DNA from: Chrysogorgia sp. JL179-B06
Taxonomy: Eukaryota; Cnidaria; Anthozoa; Scleralcyonacea; Chrysogorgiidae
Assembly: GCA_035772405.1 (NCBI GenBank)
Contig: JAYKKM010000005.1
Span: forward strand, 1-64,000
Reading direction: 5' to 3'
DNA: 64,000 bases
Below the pieces are notes generated by a model. It was not told the DNA's origin. It was given only the letters and a program-made list of their open reading frames with translations, and ran no database searches. Positions 49,046-60,882 of the stretch are shown in pieces. The stretch's first letter is position 1, and every line of letters begins with the position of its first letter. The position numbers were made by a program, and so were the translations under genes.

Positions 49046-50849
49046 ACCGCACTTGGAATACTATACCTGATGTTTGGTTTCGGCTCTAGAATTCTACCTT
49101 TTTAATTAATATTATCTTATTGCAGTGTAATTATGTAGACATGTGGAATACCCAAATATAACTTTTGACGCTGCTGTCTCATCAGTATCAAGAAAGCTTA
49201 GTTTTTTGAAATTTCTTATTGTATACAATTAATTTTTCAAATTGTCATGTTAGCAACATGCCTGGATTTAATTTGTCTGCAGTATATATTCAAAATGTTT
49301 TAAGACCTTTTTATTTGGATTTATATAAATATTTTGCTACTATATTAGCACTTTCCTTGTATATCTATGTTTTATATCGTTTATAATTTATCTAACCAAA
49401 TTAATTAACGGACTTCAACTTTATTTATTTATTTATTTATTTCGATTCGCCATTAGTAAATTAACATATAAAATATAAAAAAATATATATAACATATAAA
49501 AAAAAAAAAAAAGAAACTTGACGCTCATATGGTCACTGCATGATCGTTTTTATTAACATAATCGCAAATTTTAAGGACTAGTAAAGTTAATCGATAAGTG
49601 GTGCTTTCACCGAATATTTATCAAATATTATGTAAATAGAGATTTTGCATTTCAAATAAAGATTATTGTCACTTTATCTCAAGTTAATTGACATATATCG
49701 ATAAGATGAATGCAAAAATACCTTAATTTGCATCGTTTTTCTCAACCCGCGTCTTGGTGATATCGTATGTATCATCGTAACTATTCTCTCCGGCGTAGTC
49801 GTGTCCCATGCTGAAGTTATTTTAATTAGTGCATAAAATATAATTATATCTTGGTGCATAAAGTCTCAAGTTGGCCACCGTTTCTTTTATTGATTTTATA
49901 TCCTACAGACTTGTCTGTATGTCCTTTCAATATAAAATTGATCACTTCCATAGTTTGCTTATGTTCTCTTTACCACGCTGCCACCATTCACACGAGTGCT
50001 TCTTTTAAAAGACTAATAGTTCGGTGATTTCACATTAAGTGTCAGCAAAAACGTTACGTCACACTTCTTGCATATCCAACCCTTTGCTGTGAGTATCTCA
50101 TGGATTCGTTGTATACCCTTTCTTGCCTTTCGTTCTTTTGATTTTTCGAGCGCCAATAGAGATTCACTGTTTTCAATGTACTCTTTCGCTTGAGCTGTTA
50201 ATTCCTCAGAAATTCTCCTTATCGACTTTATAATTTATTGACTTCTCGTATACATCATTATTTTGTTACAAGTGAATGCCTTGATATTTTATATAAAATC
50301 TTGCTTGGTCTTTACATGTTATAAGTCATTCGGTCTTTCTGTAACCTTGCATTGTACCTCCATACATAACTATATAGTACTTTGTCATAATTTTCCGTTC
50401 CATCTTAATTTTATCTTCGTCTATATAGCGTATTATTTTTAGACTTACTCATATAGTTACCAGTTCCTGGGCACTTTTTTACCCTGTAATATATTACGTT
50501 ATTATTGTGAAATTTTGTATTTAGTTAGCCGCTATTGGCAAATTTCTACCAAATATACCTAGACCATAATTTCCAGTTTCACGTCGACCGTCGCTCGACC
50601 CTCTCAAAATTATGGCCTGCTTACACCCCATATTCATGACTCACTCACTATATCACGACTACTTCTACGGGATTGCATTCAGGGCATTGTAATATAGTCT
50701 GTCCCTTCGACATTATGCTCTCACAACACATTGGTATGTGTAGCCATCGGATAGCATATGCGAATAATAATAATAATTTATTAACTTATATTGCGCAGCT
50801 ATACATATAAATGATCATGATGCGCATTACATCAGGTGAGAAAGCATAT
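49046..50849. other. Non-coding stretch, nothing assigned
   Basis: AT-rich. A (TTTA)n run lies at 49423-49443 and an A-rich run near 49499-49512; these may be LINE tails. No gene. Confidence 0.45.
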
Positions 50850-51345
50850 AATATATATATCGAGTGTATACTCGGAAGTTATTCCAGATTGTCGAAGATC
50901 ATCTGCCGCAGGTCCACTGCAGCTATGCGGATGATACGCAGTTATATTTTATCTTTCAGCCCATATCGGTCCGATCTGCTGATATACTGATGCTGCCCTG
51001 AAGTCTATGACTGATTGTATATACGTGACATCAGAAGCTGGCTGGCCACTGATAACTTACTTCTACATGATTACAATCCTAGATACTAAGCCTCAATTAG
51101 CCAAAGTAAATATCGAGAGTATCAAGGTTGGATCCATGGAGATTTGTCCTGTAGCGGTTACTAGGAACCTGGGTCGTGGTTCGACTCACAGCTCACTATG
51201 TCTAGTCACATTAGTAAGTTGTGCAGTACAGCATTCTACCATCTAGTAACATAATATTAGAAGAATCCGCAAGTACCTTTCCATGCAAGAAGCAACGGAA
51301 ACGCTCATTCATGCTTTTATTTCATCTCGAGTTGATTACTGGAAC
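50850..51345 (+). pseudogene. LINE reverse transcriptase fragment, plus strand
   Basis: Several frames together give LFQIVEDHLPQVHC, YADDTQLYF (RT catalytic), then MEICPVAVTRNLG and a C-terminal ETLIHAFISSRVDY-like end. Many stops and shifts. CR1/L2-type, related to but distinct from the copy at 22.6-23.6 kb. Confidence 0.65.
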
Positions 51346-51415
51346 CGATGTGATAAATATGACTTGAACCAGGCGAGTGCATCGCTAGTAATTCCCAGAT
51401 CAGACTCAAGACGGT
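51346..51415 (-). pseudogene. LINE RT fragment, opposite strand
   Basis: The minus strand reads LESDLGITSDALAWFKSYLSHRFQ, which belongs upstream of YADD in the same protein. The two LINE pieces therefore meet in opposite orientation at about 51345. Confidence 0.55.
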
Positions 51416-51790
51416 AGCATATGGTAACAGACGGTAGAGTCGTTGGAGTGAGTGTAAAGTATGCAGATGAGCGATGGTGTAGATGGAACAGATGGAAGCA
51501 TATGCTAACCGACGGTACCATATGCTAACAGACGATAGAGTCGCTGTACTGAGTGTAGAGTATGCAGATCGATGGCCGTTGCAGATTGAACAGATGGAAG
51601 CATGTGCTAACCGACGGTAGCATATGCTAACAGATGATATAGAGTCGCTGGAATGAGTGTAGAGTATGTAAATAGTACCGATGGTACAGAGGGAACAGAT
51701 GGTGGCATATACTAATAGTCGGTAGCAGCTAACAGAAGGTAGAGTCGGTGGTGTGCAGAGTATGCAGATGGTACTGATGGTCCGCGCATG
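51410..51790. repeat. Minisatellite, about four units near 100 bp
   Basis: Imperfect copies containing GCATATGCTAACAGACG.TAGAGTCG.TG, AGTGAGTGTAGAGTATGCAGAT and GAACAGATGGAAGCAT, with shared blocks near 51425, 51530, 51630 and 51725. Confidence 0.65.
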
Positions 51791-52559
51791 CAATCTATAT
51801 TAGAGGATTGCGACGAGAATGAGATTAATTGACAGCAGTGTTATCATGGGAACGAAATTGTTCGACCATATGCATCGTGGAGTCGTTGTGTGATAGTGTT
51901 AAATAAAGTAGGTGGCTTTTCCTTTATAACTTGTTGGGGTTAGTGTTCGTTAAAGTTCATGTTTTATCTGCAGATTTTTGTCAAAATTAATTTTTTGGAG
52001 AATAAGTTGGATAAGCCGATATCTTGATTGTTGATTCAAAGTATGTTGAAGAAATAACGTAATTGGAAATAACGTAATTGGAAATCGTTTAGTATTGTAT
52101 GGTGCCATGGTGGCAGAATTTGTGAAAAGAAGAATGTTGCAAATTTATGGCGCGGTGAACAATCATGAACAATCGGCAGAGATAGTACTGATGGATGTGA
52201 AATAGGGAGAGAATGAAAGCAGATGGCGCGGCTGGATATGAACGTTCAACCGCAGATTATTGATTAATATCTGTATATTTTAAAAAATTCGCAATAATGT
52301 TGATGATATATAGGGCTCAATAACTCAGAATATTCGAAATATTGTGGAAATGTGCGTTGAAAATATGTGAAACAATTTTGCAGCATTTCGAGTTATTGCG
52401 GTGGAGCATGAACAGGTTTATTTACCATATAAGTCTTAGTATACTGAATATTATAGACTAAATATTATAGACTAAGTCCCTTGAAGGATTCAAGTGATTG
52501 GCTTAAAGCTACTTGACTGGGCAGTTCCACTCCAGTAAGGTCCTTGGAAAGAAATAAAA

Positions 52560-53690
52560 CTTAAAATAATCACACTTTATAACAAGTATTTTATATGCGT
52601 GTCCAGATGAACGAGTGGAACTATACAGTAGGTGACTGGCTATTTCTGAATTTATAAAGCATTTTCAAGCGAGCGATTGTTCTTCGAGATTGTAATGTCT
52701 TCCAGGCCACATAACATCTGTCCTGACGATTGTAACATGAGAAGACCCAGCGAGCTGCCCTCTTTAGAACCATTTCCACTTGTTTGATGTTTTTGACTGT
52801 GAAGGATCCTACACAGAAGAGCGGTATTCAACTGTTGGTTGGAGGTCTTAGGTTTCGCTTTAGAAATCCCAGTGTCTTATTTGCTTTATTTGAGATGTTT
52901 CACATGTTCCATCCAAGATCTTTGGAAAGATGTACTCCAAGATACTTGGCAGTGTCTAATACTTCAAGGCAGCGACCGTGAAGTTTATAATTAGAAGTAA
53001 TATCATGGTAGTGAGGTGTATTAGCTGTTAAACCGCCCGCTCGATGAGGGTCATTAAGTAAAATTCCTGAGGGCCGCATACTTTGTAATACCATGGTTGT
53101 CGAAATTTCATGTTATATATCTAATTTGCATGCCAGGTGAGAAGAAGCTAATACTACCTCTCATGACGTCATTCAAGGTTGTATTAGTTCTAATACGACC
53201 TCTAGATTGTATAAATTAATCCAAATGAGGTAATTTAGTTATTAATTCAACCTGAAAAGACAAAAAGAAATTGAGACAACCATGGTATTATTAAAGATAA
53301 CGGGCTCATATAAATGACATTTTCCAATCTTTCTCCCATTTTTCCAGACTCTGTAAATCATGCTGCAGTTGTACACAGTCATCCACAGATTTTACAACAA
53401 GGTAAATGACTGTGTCATCAGCAAAAAGTCGTACCCTGGATCTCATACAGCTTGGTAAGTCATTTATGAAGGCCAGAAATAAAATTGGTCCCAAGACAGA
53501 GCCCTGTGGGACCCCTGATGTGACATGAATGTAGTTGTATTTTTCCCTTCCAAAACGACGCACTGTTGCCTGTTCTTAAGAAAGTCCTGTATCCATCTCA
53601 ATATATACATGTCAATGAGTAGTACGATCGTACTTGTTTCATTACCAACGGCAATTTTCACTATTTTATACCCTTCAGATTTCAAGAGCT
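52560..53690 (-). pseudogene. Reversed LINE (RT and C-terminus), interrupted by a MITE
   Basis: The minus strand, from 53685 down: [51 protein letters not shown] (RT catalytic), then [28 protein letters not shown] and KQVEMVLKRAARWVFSCY. CR1/Jockey-like. Shifts occur throughout and a 195-bp element sits at 53091-53285. Confidence 0.8.
53091..53285. mobile_element. Small TA-flanked MITE inside the LINE
   Basis: The ends CCATGGTTGTC...AATTTC and GAAATT...GACAACCATGG are inverted repeats. TA flanks both sides (53089-53090, 53286-53287), suggesting a mariner-type non-autonomous element. Confidence 0.6.
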
Positions 53691-55209
53691 ATCCCCATGC
53701 ATCTCAAAAATAATCATTATTTTCTGGTGGAAAGGGCTAGATTTCCAGTTATAATCGATTAAACATCGCACGTAAATTCTTTCAAGGTAAACAAAGCAAC
53801 AGTGGGTTTCAGCAGAAAGTGTTTCGTTTTCCCATTGACAACACAACACCCAGGCCAGTAATACTGCTGTCTCAAAACACGACACTTACTAATTAGAAAT
53901 AGTTTTGCCTTTAATTTTGTAGCTAAAATGTTTTGTTCATTTCACAAACAGCCTTTGACTACGCAAGAAGTCATGAACTCAGTGGACGATAAGGATGACC
54001 TGAGGATTTTTTCAAATATAGTCAAACCATCAATATTCTGCCATCTAGACATCACTTATGACTTAATCTTTATTTTACTTTCCCCAAACGTTGGATTTCA
54101 GATGATTTCGACGAATTGATAGCTCCATAACGATGTTTATAAAGCAAAGCCATTTTGCCTTTCTCGTCTAACCATTCCTTTTTGTTCATTTGAAACACTT
54201 TTCAAGTTGAAAATGGTTGTTTTAAGCCCTCGTAAGCAAAGTAAATTTTATCAAGTTGCCATCAACTTATTTCGTAGTTTTTTAACGAACCGATTGCTCT
54301 AAATTTAGGTTACAAGTAGACTTTTTACAGTACACACATTTTTTCGAATTCCCGCTATAAACGTCTGTGAGCCAGCAATATTTAGTACTAGCGGGAACAG
54401 ATTTCCCTGCTGTTTTGTTTTTCCTATTAACAAGGAGGCTGGTACGAGGGTGCAACGTGTCAGCTATTTGCTCGTTAATTCACTGTATTTGCTCGTCAAT
54501 TCCTTCTATTTGCGCCTCCTTATAAGGAATACGTACTAGATACCCCTATCGCTTCACCGTGGTCCGTGGCCAAAGTGTGGCGGAGGGGACACCACTTTCT
54601 GCCACGAATTCTTTATTAATAATTATTAATCAGCCTGCCAATTTTTTAACTACAGTAGGAGCATATATATGCTCCTATGCACCTATAATATTATAGGTGA
54701 ATTAACCACAGACATGTCTAGCCATTGGGGCCGTATGAAAGCGTGTGAGTTGAAAGATTTTAGCTTTGAGCAAGTTTGTATAAAAATCTTATTCGATGTC
54801 TTTTTAAATCTTAATGAAAGTAAAACAACAGTTAAACACCGAGCGAACCCATAGAGATTGGATGGCATTTTAGGTACAGTATACTGAGTAATTTGCATTT
54901 CCTACTATGAATAGCTATTAACTATATTTGGCTTATATATACACAGTCCGTTTTCTCTGAATTTATTTAATATATGAACTGATCGACTTATACTTGAGAA
55001 AGTTGTGCACTTCCTTAATCAAATTTCGGGGAATACTTGAAGAAACAAAATCTTGTTTCAAGCTCATATATTTGCTGCCGTAGGCAGCACACTAATCTTG
55101 ACTTGGGTTGCTGTGTCTCGTACCCAGACCTCTTCGCGGAACTATGTATAGTCAACGAAATCTCGATTTGTGTAAATTTCTGTCGAGATGTTCAGTTTTA
55201 TGACGTTTT
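53691..55209. other. Non-coding stretch with two adjacent palindromes
   Basis: No gene supported. At 54657-54676 AGGAGCATATATATGCTCCT and at 54680-54699 CACCTATAATATTATAGGTG are perfect 20-bp palindromes separated by 3 bases. GGAGGC/GCCTCC segments near 54433 and 54513 may be ends of a small element. Confidence 0.5.
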
Positions 55210-55480
55210 GTGACGTTGAGTTTTATATATATATATATGTATATGTATATGTATATGTTTTATTGAAGATAAAATATTGTTCAACGTAGTGTACATTGTA
55301 GGCAGAAATACAGATCTTTTAAAGGTTGGTGCACTGCCAAAATAGTGTGTAACAGGTCTCAGACATTCAACGTTTCGAGCGAAAGCCCTTCGTCACTCAA
55401 GTCAAGAGTCTTTTATAATTCAACGAAATGCTAATCCTAATATTATATAACCACCTAACCAAATTACCAACCCTGAGCTT
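55210..55480 (-). repeat. Penelope-like terminus with decayed hammerhead motif
   Basis: A short TATATG-rich run (55226-55257) is followed by sequence like that downstream of PLE 4. On the minus strand (about 55402-55366), GTGACGA, unpaired A, GGGC-TTTC-GCTC, GAAA, C-GTT matches the hammerhead layout except that the first core C is G. A TATAAAAG lies about 20 nt upstream. No coding part is present: a solo terminus. Confidence 0.5.
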
Positions 55481-56389
55481 GACAATCCATGTATCATCTT
55501 TCTACTCCAATCTCTCCCTTATTCACTATACAGCAGTGTATATAATTTAACACTGACCAGTATACAGTAATGCTTGTTTATATACTATAAAATTGTAGGC
55601 CAGGCCCAAGGTCGTATAAACACTGAACCACAGCTATAGTCTACTATATAGGCTCATTATCAAGCACAGAATAAACATACTGTATATTTCAAAATAGCAT
55701 GAACAAACACTTACTATTCTGTAGTATATAAACACTGGATATCGTCTTCGATTCGCTTTGACTTGTTTCTGTCGCAATCCTTCTTGCTGTGTTGGTTTTG
55801 TTACAGAATAAGTATTGAGGTTTTGTTTTTAATAACGACTGTCCCCTCTCGTTCTCTTCTGCTCGTGCAGCTTCAGCCTGCCATTCGTTATTTAAACAAG
55901 ACGCCCGCGGCTAGGCGTTAACTCGGGCTACTTAATAGTGGACAAATGGCACGCATAAATTGCCTGCGGAGATGCAATATGGCCCAATGGGCATGTTAGA
56001 CAGTTGGAATTAGAAAACCCGCTCGCTTGTCTTATAATACAAAGGTTTTTAATTATTTTATTTATTAATATTATACATGTATGGAGAACCTAGATCTGGA
56101 GAACATATAATTGATTTATGTATATGGTATTTTACTGTCAATTATTATTATTAAACTGAAGTACAGGACACATGCAGTATTGTGACATTTTGTGTACATA
56201 TATTCTAGTTAATTTCAGTTGCTGTTTATTTCCTGTTTTGGTAGCGAAAATTCTTTATAAAAGAGAGATGTACGAATGGCAACACATATGCAGTGAATCA
56301 AGTTCACAGCTTTGACCTTTGTTGACAGTCGCTTGGTTTGATAATGACAATGTTACAATCACAATGCATTCCATCAATTCAAGCATATG
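55481..56389. other. Non-coding stretch, nothing assigned
   Basis: AT-rich. A segment near 55898-55935 (AACAAGACGCCCGC, TCGGGCTA) recurs near 40060-40095. No gene. Confidence 0.4.
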
Positions 56390-56555
56390 CAGGTTAAAGC
56401 AAAGTTATGTTGGTGGACATTGGAAGAACAGTAATTTCTTTGGCTGCATGATCTACAGTCACTTGATTTGATAATGGCAAGCATGTGGTTAAAGCAAAGT
56501 TATTTTGTTGGACAGTGGAATAACGGTAATTTCTTTGGCTGCATGAATGGTGACT
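56390..56555. repeat. Tandem duplication, about 95 bp
   Basis: GGTTAAAGCAAAGTTAT, GGACA.TGGAA.AAC.GTAA and TTTCTTTGGCTGCATGA occur twice in tandem. Confidence 0.7.
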
Positions 56556-56589
56556 TCAAATTCCACTGAGTTTGTAATCATGATGATAT

Positions 56590-57860
56590 TTTCAATGGCC
56601 ATAATATGCTAGTGATGGGAATTATGCCAGCGAAGTTCTGTCTCTGTTGACTTTGTGGACTGCATTGATGATTGATGTGGACTGCATGTTGATTAGTATT
56701 TTACTCCACAATCCAGTGTTAATTTGTCTCTTTCATTATATAATACCAGTTATGTCAAAGTCATTTAATAGAAGAGTAGTAATTAATTGGTGGTTGACAG
56801 TTTGACCAACTGCCACAACTTCAACAGCATGTCGCATACAGTGACCCAATGCAGGCATAGGATGTATAAATTGGTAGTTGACTGTTTAATAGCTAGTCCA
56901 ACTCACAAATCCAACTGTGTGGTCGAAGAGGCCCTTCAGTTCAGATGCCAGTGTTAATTGGGTTTGCTGTTTCATTAATACCAAATTATGTCGATGTTAT
57001 AAGGTCATTTAATATACACCAGAGTATTAAATTGGTGGTTGGTGCTGTAACTCACAACTTCAACTGCATAGTTGTACAACCCCATTGGCAATGATGCCTT
57101 AAAGGGAAATGGCAATAAAAAAAATTTTTTTGTCTCATTTGAAAGAACATTAAAAATGATATATGAAGACCTTTTACAGATTTTCCATATCGTTCTTGGT
57201 TCTGTAAATATTTCACTTCTTTTTAACAAAGAACATTGAACATTCCGCCACCTTGGATATGCGTGACGTCACAACCAGGGTAGAAATGTTTTTTATATCA
57301 GCAATTATCGAGTCATTATAGATGCTAAATCGTAGTATGTTTTGGGTGTTGTATACTTTTAAGTGAACTAGCAATCTATTTGAACGCATTCCACTGATAT
57401 TTGGGCAATTATTTACAACTTTTAGAATGTTTACCCAGGTTTTGACGTCACTTAATTAGATCTAATTATAAAACAAGATGGCGGATTGCAGATATTTTTG
57501 TTCACAGATATTTCAAAAATTAAGGAAGTTGCGGGGAAATTTTAAAAGGTCTTCATATATTATTTTAAATGTTCTTTCAAATAAGACAAAAAAAATTTTT
57601 ATTGCCATTTCCCTTTAATGTGAATATTACTGAGGCTTTTCATGATTTTACCAGATCTTTAGTTTTGTCTGAAATATGAAACAGAGAGAAAATAAGTGGG
57701 TTAAAAAGCAATTAAACTATGCATGCATAGAAACTTTGCAATATTAAAGAACAGTTATATAGAAATTCAGTACATCTTTTACTTACATTAATTTGTTGTC
57801 CCATGGTTCAGGTTGTCCAGGTGTTCTAAGTCCTTTTCATCCCAAGTACAACTACAACTA
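56590..57860 (+). repeat. Dispersed repeat, copy B (filled site)
   Basis: A paralogue of 2845-3480 in the same orientation, partly duplicated within itself (CCAGTGTTAAT and ATTGGTGGTTG blocks occur more than once between 56720 and 57040). It contains the TTAA-flanked MITE at 57103-57614. Confidence 0.55.
57103..57614. mobile_element. TTAA-flanked MITE (Kolobok- or piggyBac-like), 512 bp
   Basis: The left end AGGGAAATGGCAATAAAAAA pairs with the complement of the right end. The arms of about 75 bp include GTCTCATTTGAAAGAACATT and ATATGAAGACCTTTTA. TTAA flanks both sides (57099-57102, 57615-57618). The paralogous repeat at about 3103-3125 runs straight across the insertion point. AGGG ends with TTAA suggest Kolobok rather than piggyBac, but this is uncertain. 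No transposase. Confidence 0.8.
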
Positions 57861-58230
57861 CAAGTGCAGCGTAACTGCACTAATTCAGCGGTGGACCATT
57901 AGAAATCTTTGGGAGGGGTAAAAAATAGTTCTAAGCATTTCATCCTATGAAAACTCTGTAGGATATAAAGGGGTAACTGTTATTTATAAAAGTTGTAAAC
58001 AGTTTGCCCGTGTATTCTCTTTATATTGCCTGCAGGATTTTTTTATCACTTTCCCTTGCACAGGAATTGTCACCCTCTCCCTGCAAGATTTCCAATGGCC
58101 CACCCCTTATTGATAAATATGGTTTGTGAATGCATATACATGTTAGATGTACAATAGGTGTAAGATAAACTTGCTTGATAACAATTGCCAGAAAGAACAG
58201 GATATAACTGTGAGATATAATTAATACTCC

Positions 58231-58720
58231 CTAGTTGCAATATTGTAGTATGATTTTGATAGCATCATGATCAGAATAATACACATTGACTACATAATTG
58301 TCAATTATTTTTTGAAACACTGTGGATCTAACATACACATGGTCTAATAAGCTACCAGAAGATATAAACGTAGGTTTTGTTACAATCTGAGTGTAATTGA
58401 GAGATTCCATCAAATATTTTAGTGGTTGAACTTGATTGTGATTCAAGTAATTAATATTAAAGTCACCAAAAATCATGTCAATTGTATAACTATTAATGAC
58501 GTATCCCAAACAATCTACATACTGTAGGATGTTGGAGGCTTGCTTTCGATACAGCAAAAGAAAAGTTCTTTTTTTCTTGGGATTGACTATTAACCACATC
58601 AAATTTTAGTGCATTTAGTGAAGGAAAATATTCATAGTGTTTGATTTCTACAGTATTTCTAGTGCAAAGTGCCATACTCGAATATTTGTCAGTATCGTGA
58701 TCTTGACGGTGGAGTTTGAA
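58231..58720 (-). pseudogene. Helitron/Helentron-type endonuclease domain fragment
   Basis: Minus-strand frames 58493-58720 and 58231-58602 overlap with a one-base shift near 58560. The second gives IDMIFGDFNINYLNHNQVQP, LMESLNYTQIVTKPTF, SGSLLDHVYVR and VYYSDHDAIKI, an APE/EEP endonuclease with the catalytic DFN and SDH motifs. This wording is typical of the endonuclease fused to the Pif1 helicase of Helentron-type Helitrons. A CR1-like LINE is the alternative. No helicase is adjacent. Confidence 0.6.
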
Positions 58721-58924
58721 AGGACTGAGATTATTTAATAAAACAAATCATAAATTTTAATAAAATTTAATACCAGTCTTCGGGTGATATAAATATCAAC
58801 ACAGCATGTTTAATACCTGACAGTGCTTCTATGATTTGACCAATTCAATGACACATAACGTTGTATTCAAGTTTATATTCGTTTTTGGTATTCGTTGTAA
58901 CTTGTAAGATATTTGGCATTCATA

Positions 58925-59065
58925 GTTTTCATCAGATCGCGGACCAACCCGTTTCGAAATCGCTCGGCATCTTTTAGAGTAGGTCTACCGTGATTGCGAC
59001 TGCGATTGTAAACATATTAAAATGTGAGCGTATTCAAGAAGTCAAGAACAAGATACTTCCCGCGA
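58925..59065. repeat. Dispersed repeat shared with 41494-41620
   Basis: Shared blocks are TCGAAATCGCTCG.TATCTTTTAG and GCGATTGTAA.CAT, plus CAAGATACT followed by CC.G..ACAT. Unknown family. Confidence 0.5.
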
Positions 59066-59759
59066 CATATACTGACTGAACACTGCAATCCTTTATATCC
59101 CTCGCAAAAACTCTTCCCTTCGAAACACGAAAAGAAAGAAGACGCGTGACCAACCTCGTAAGATATTTCCCAATCCCAGCGACATAAACTCTGAAGACGC
59201 GCAAAGCCTGTTGGGGGCCTGGGGCCATATCTCGATCCAGAGCCCGCGTTCCCCCTGACCTGCGGCCTTCCTCGACCCGCTACCGCCCGAGTAATTACTC
59301 ATTTCACGTACATTTCACGTTTTTTCGACTAAAACAACACAAAATTATGTTCCCGCTCACGACCTTAGATAAATATCCTTTTAGATCCATAAATATCCTT
59401 GTTTACCTACTTTCTTCCCCGTGAGTACGTCATCGTAACCAAGACAACCGATGTCCGGTTGATGGATACCGATATACGATATACGCGGCAATTTGCATCA
59501 GACAAACGACCGGACATTGTACACGACCGGACATTGTACCACCCCGTCAAGATTATCCGCCGTCCGGGCGAGGGGACAAGAAACAAATTTTATAGAAATT
59601 TTACTGACGTTTCGTTGCCAACGCGCAACATTTTCAAAGTGAATTAATACAAGATGTGATAACTAATATTTAAATATATTTACAGTGTTAATAATAAGCC
59701 AATAGTAGGTATCCCCCCCCATTCACCGAGCAAAGGGATGCCGACAGGAAGTGACTTAA
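59066..59759. other. Unresolved sequence with a hammerhead-like remnant
   Basis: A frame at 59399-59647 is unrecognised. It contains a duplicated ACGACCGGACATTGTAC (59508-59541). On the minus strand, 59605-59640 has a stem GTTGC/GCAAC followed by GAAAC-GTC-AGTA, like a decayed PLE hammerhead without CTGATGA. Confidence 0.35.
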
Positions 59760-59960
59760 TAGGATTAAGTGTGAATAATAATGAGTGTACGTACAGAATA
59801 ATAATGAGCGACTTATATATACATACTCACTCTTGCAAATTACTTTCGTTCGTCAGCGGCATATCCCTTTGCGATCATACTTTTATTTATTCAGGGATCA
59901 ATGTGTACGTACGCTCATTATTATTCTGTACGTACGCTCCTGATTAATCCAGTCTTAATC
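59760..59960. repeat. Inverted repeat with GTACGTAC motifs
   Basis: GTACGTACAGAATAATAATGAGCG (59786-59809) is mirrored at 59903-59931 (CGCTCATTATTATTCTGTACGTAC). Outer GGATTAAG/CTTAATCC copies lie at 59760 and 59953. CACGTACGCTCATT recurs at 60206. This could be a terminus of the element that carries the genes to the right. Confidence 0.55.
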
Positions 59961-59972
59961 CCGTGCGTTTGC

Positions 59973-60117
59973 TAACGAAGAGTTTATTGAAAAGGTTTGG
60001 TACGCGTGTGTTAGGCATGGATATATTTCTGAAGAGTATGCTATAATGGGGAAGTTTCTTGACAAGATGAAAGTTAGTCTATCAGCAGAAGTCGAAGCAT
60101 TTGGAGCGCAACATTAA
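59973..60117 (+). CDS. Short unassigned frame upstream of the 60370 gene
   Basis: The frame reads NEEFIEKVWYACVRHGYISEEY and AIMGKFLDKMKVSLSAEVEA before its stop at 60115-60117. It looks protein-like but is not recognised. A further coding-looking piece, FVRDIREGLERLLEALEDK, ends at 60373 and overlaps the next start as ATGA. The set may be a decayed gene 5' of 60370. Confidence 0.3.
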
Positions 60118-60369
60118 AGACAAATACAAAACGGTTCTTTTAAGAACCACCAAATTTACAAAAGAATATAAACAAATGGCTTAAATTATGTGTTCCATAT
60201 TCTGCACGTACGCTCATTGCCATTTAATTCTATGATATTACCATACGACATTATAATGCTAGGGCTGCATTTGGTTTGGTCACTTTGGCTAAATATGATT
60301 GGATGAACCTATTTTTGTTCGAGACATTAGAGAAGGATTGGAGCGCTTGTTGGAAGCATTAGAAGATAA

Positions 60370-60882
60370 ATGAATACTCAACACTCTAGAAAACGTTCGT
60401 GGGAAACGAGGTGGGAAACCTGGGCAAATCAAGTCCATGTGGATGAAGTCTCCATTACCGAATACCAGAAGATGTTTCCGCTGATCGAAGCAATATTCAC
60501 CAAAGCCCTAGCCACTGAAATTGAGAAACTCTGCAAAGAAAACTGTTGTGGTTGCAAGATTGGTCACCCCAGTCAACGACAACACGACTGTCTTATGATG
60601 ACAGAGGAAGATAGATGGGAACTTTACTGTAAAGACGCCATTGCGTTTGTCAACGATAAACGAATGATTTGGGACGAGTTTGTTGAAGCAACAAGAGTGT
60701 TAAAAATCAGATGTCATAAAGATGCTCTTGAACGTTTAAGACATTTAGAAAACGCGTCTGAGTGCGTGTTGTATACGTTGTGGCAATTGTGTAGTGATAC
60801 GGAAAACCCAGAGATGAAATGTATTCTAGGCTATCTCAATTATTGGAGAGAAAGAAATAAACAATTATTTTTTTTTGTATAA
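60370..60882 (+). CDS. 170-residue Cys/His-containing protein, unknown function
   Basis: A single-exon open frame starting MNTQHSRKRSWETRWETWA. The middle has a cluster of potential metal ligands, KENCCGCKIGHPSQRQHDCL (Cys, Cys, Cys, His, His, Cys), flanked by helices (EIEKLCKEN, WDEFVEATRVLKI). I believe similar proteins accompany family-B DNA polymerase elements in cnidarian genomes, but I cannot verify this. The frame is intact up to a Phe-rich end that runs into a T-rich stretch. Its neighbours are a convergent zinc-finger-like gene and the polymerase gene. Confidence 0.55.
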   Translation: MNTQHSRKRSWETRWETWANQVHVDEVSITEYQKMFPLIEAIFTKALATEIEKLCKENCCGCKIGHPSQRQHDCLMMTEEDRWELYCKDAIAFVNDKRMIWDEFVEATRVLKIRCHKDALERLRHLENASECVLYTLWQLCSDTENPEMKCILGYLNYWRERNKQLFFFV

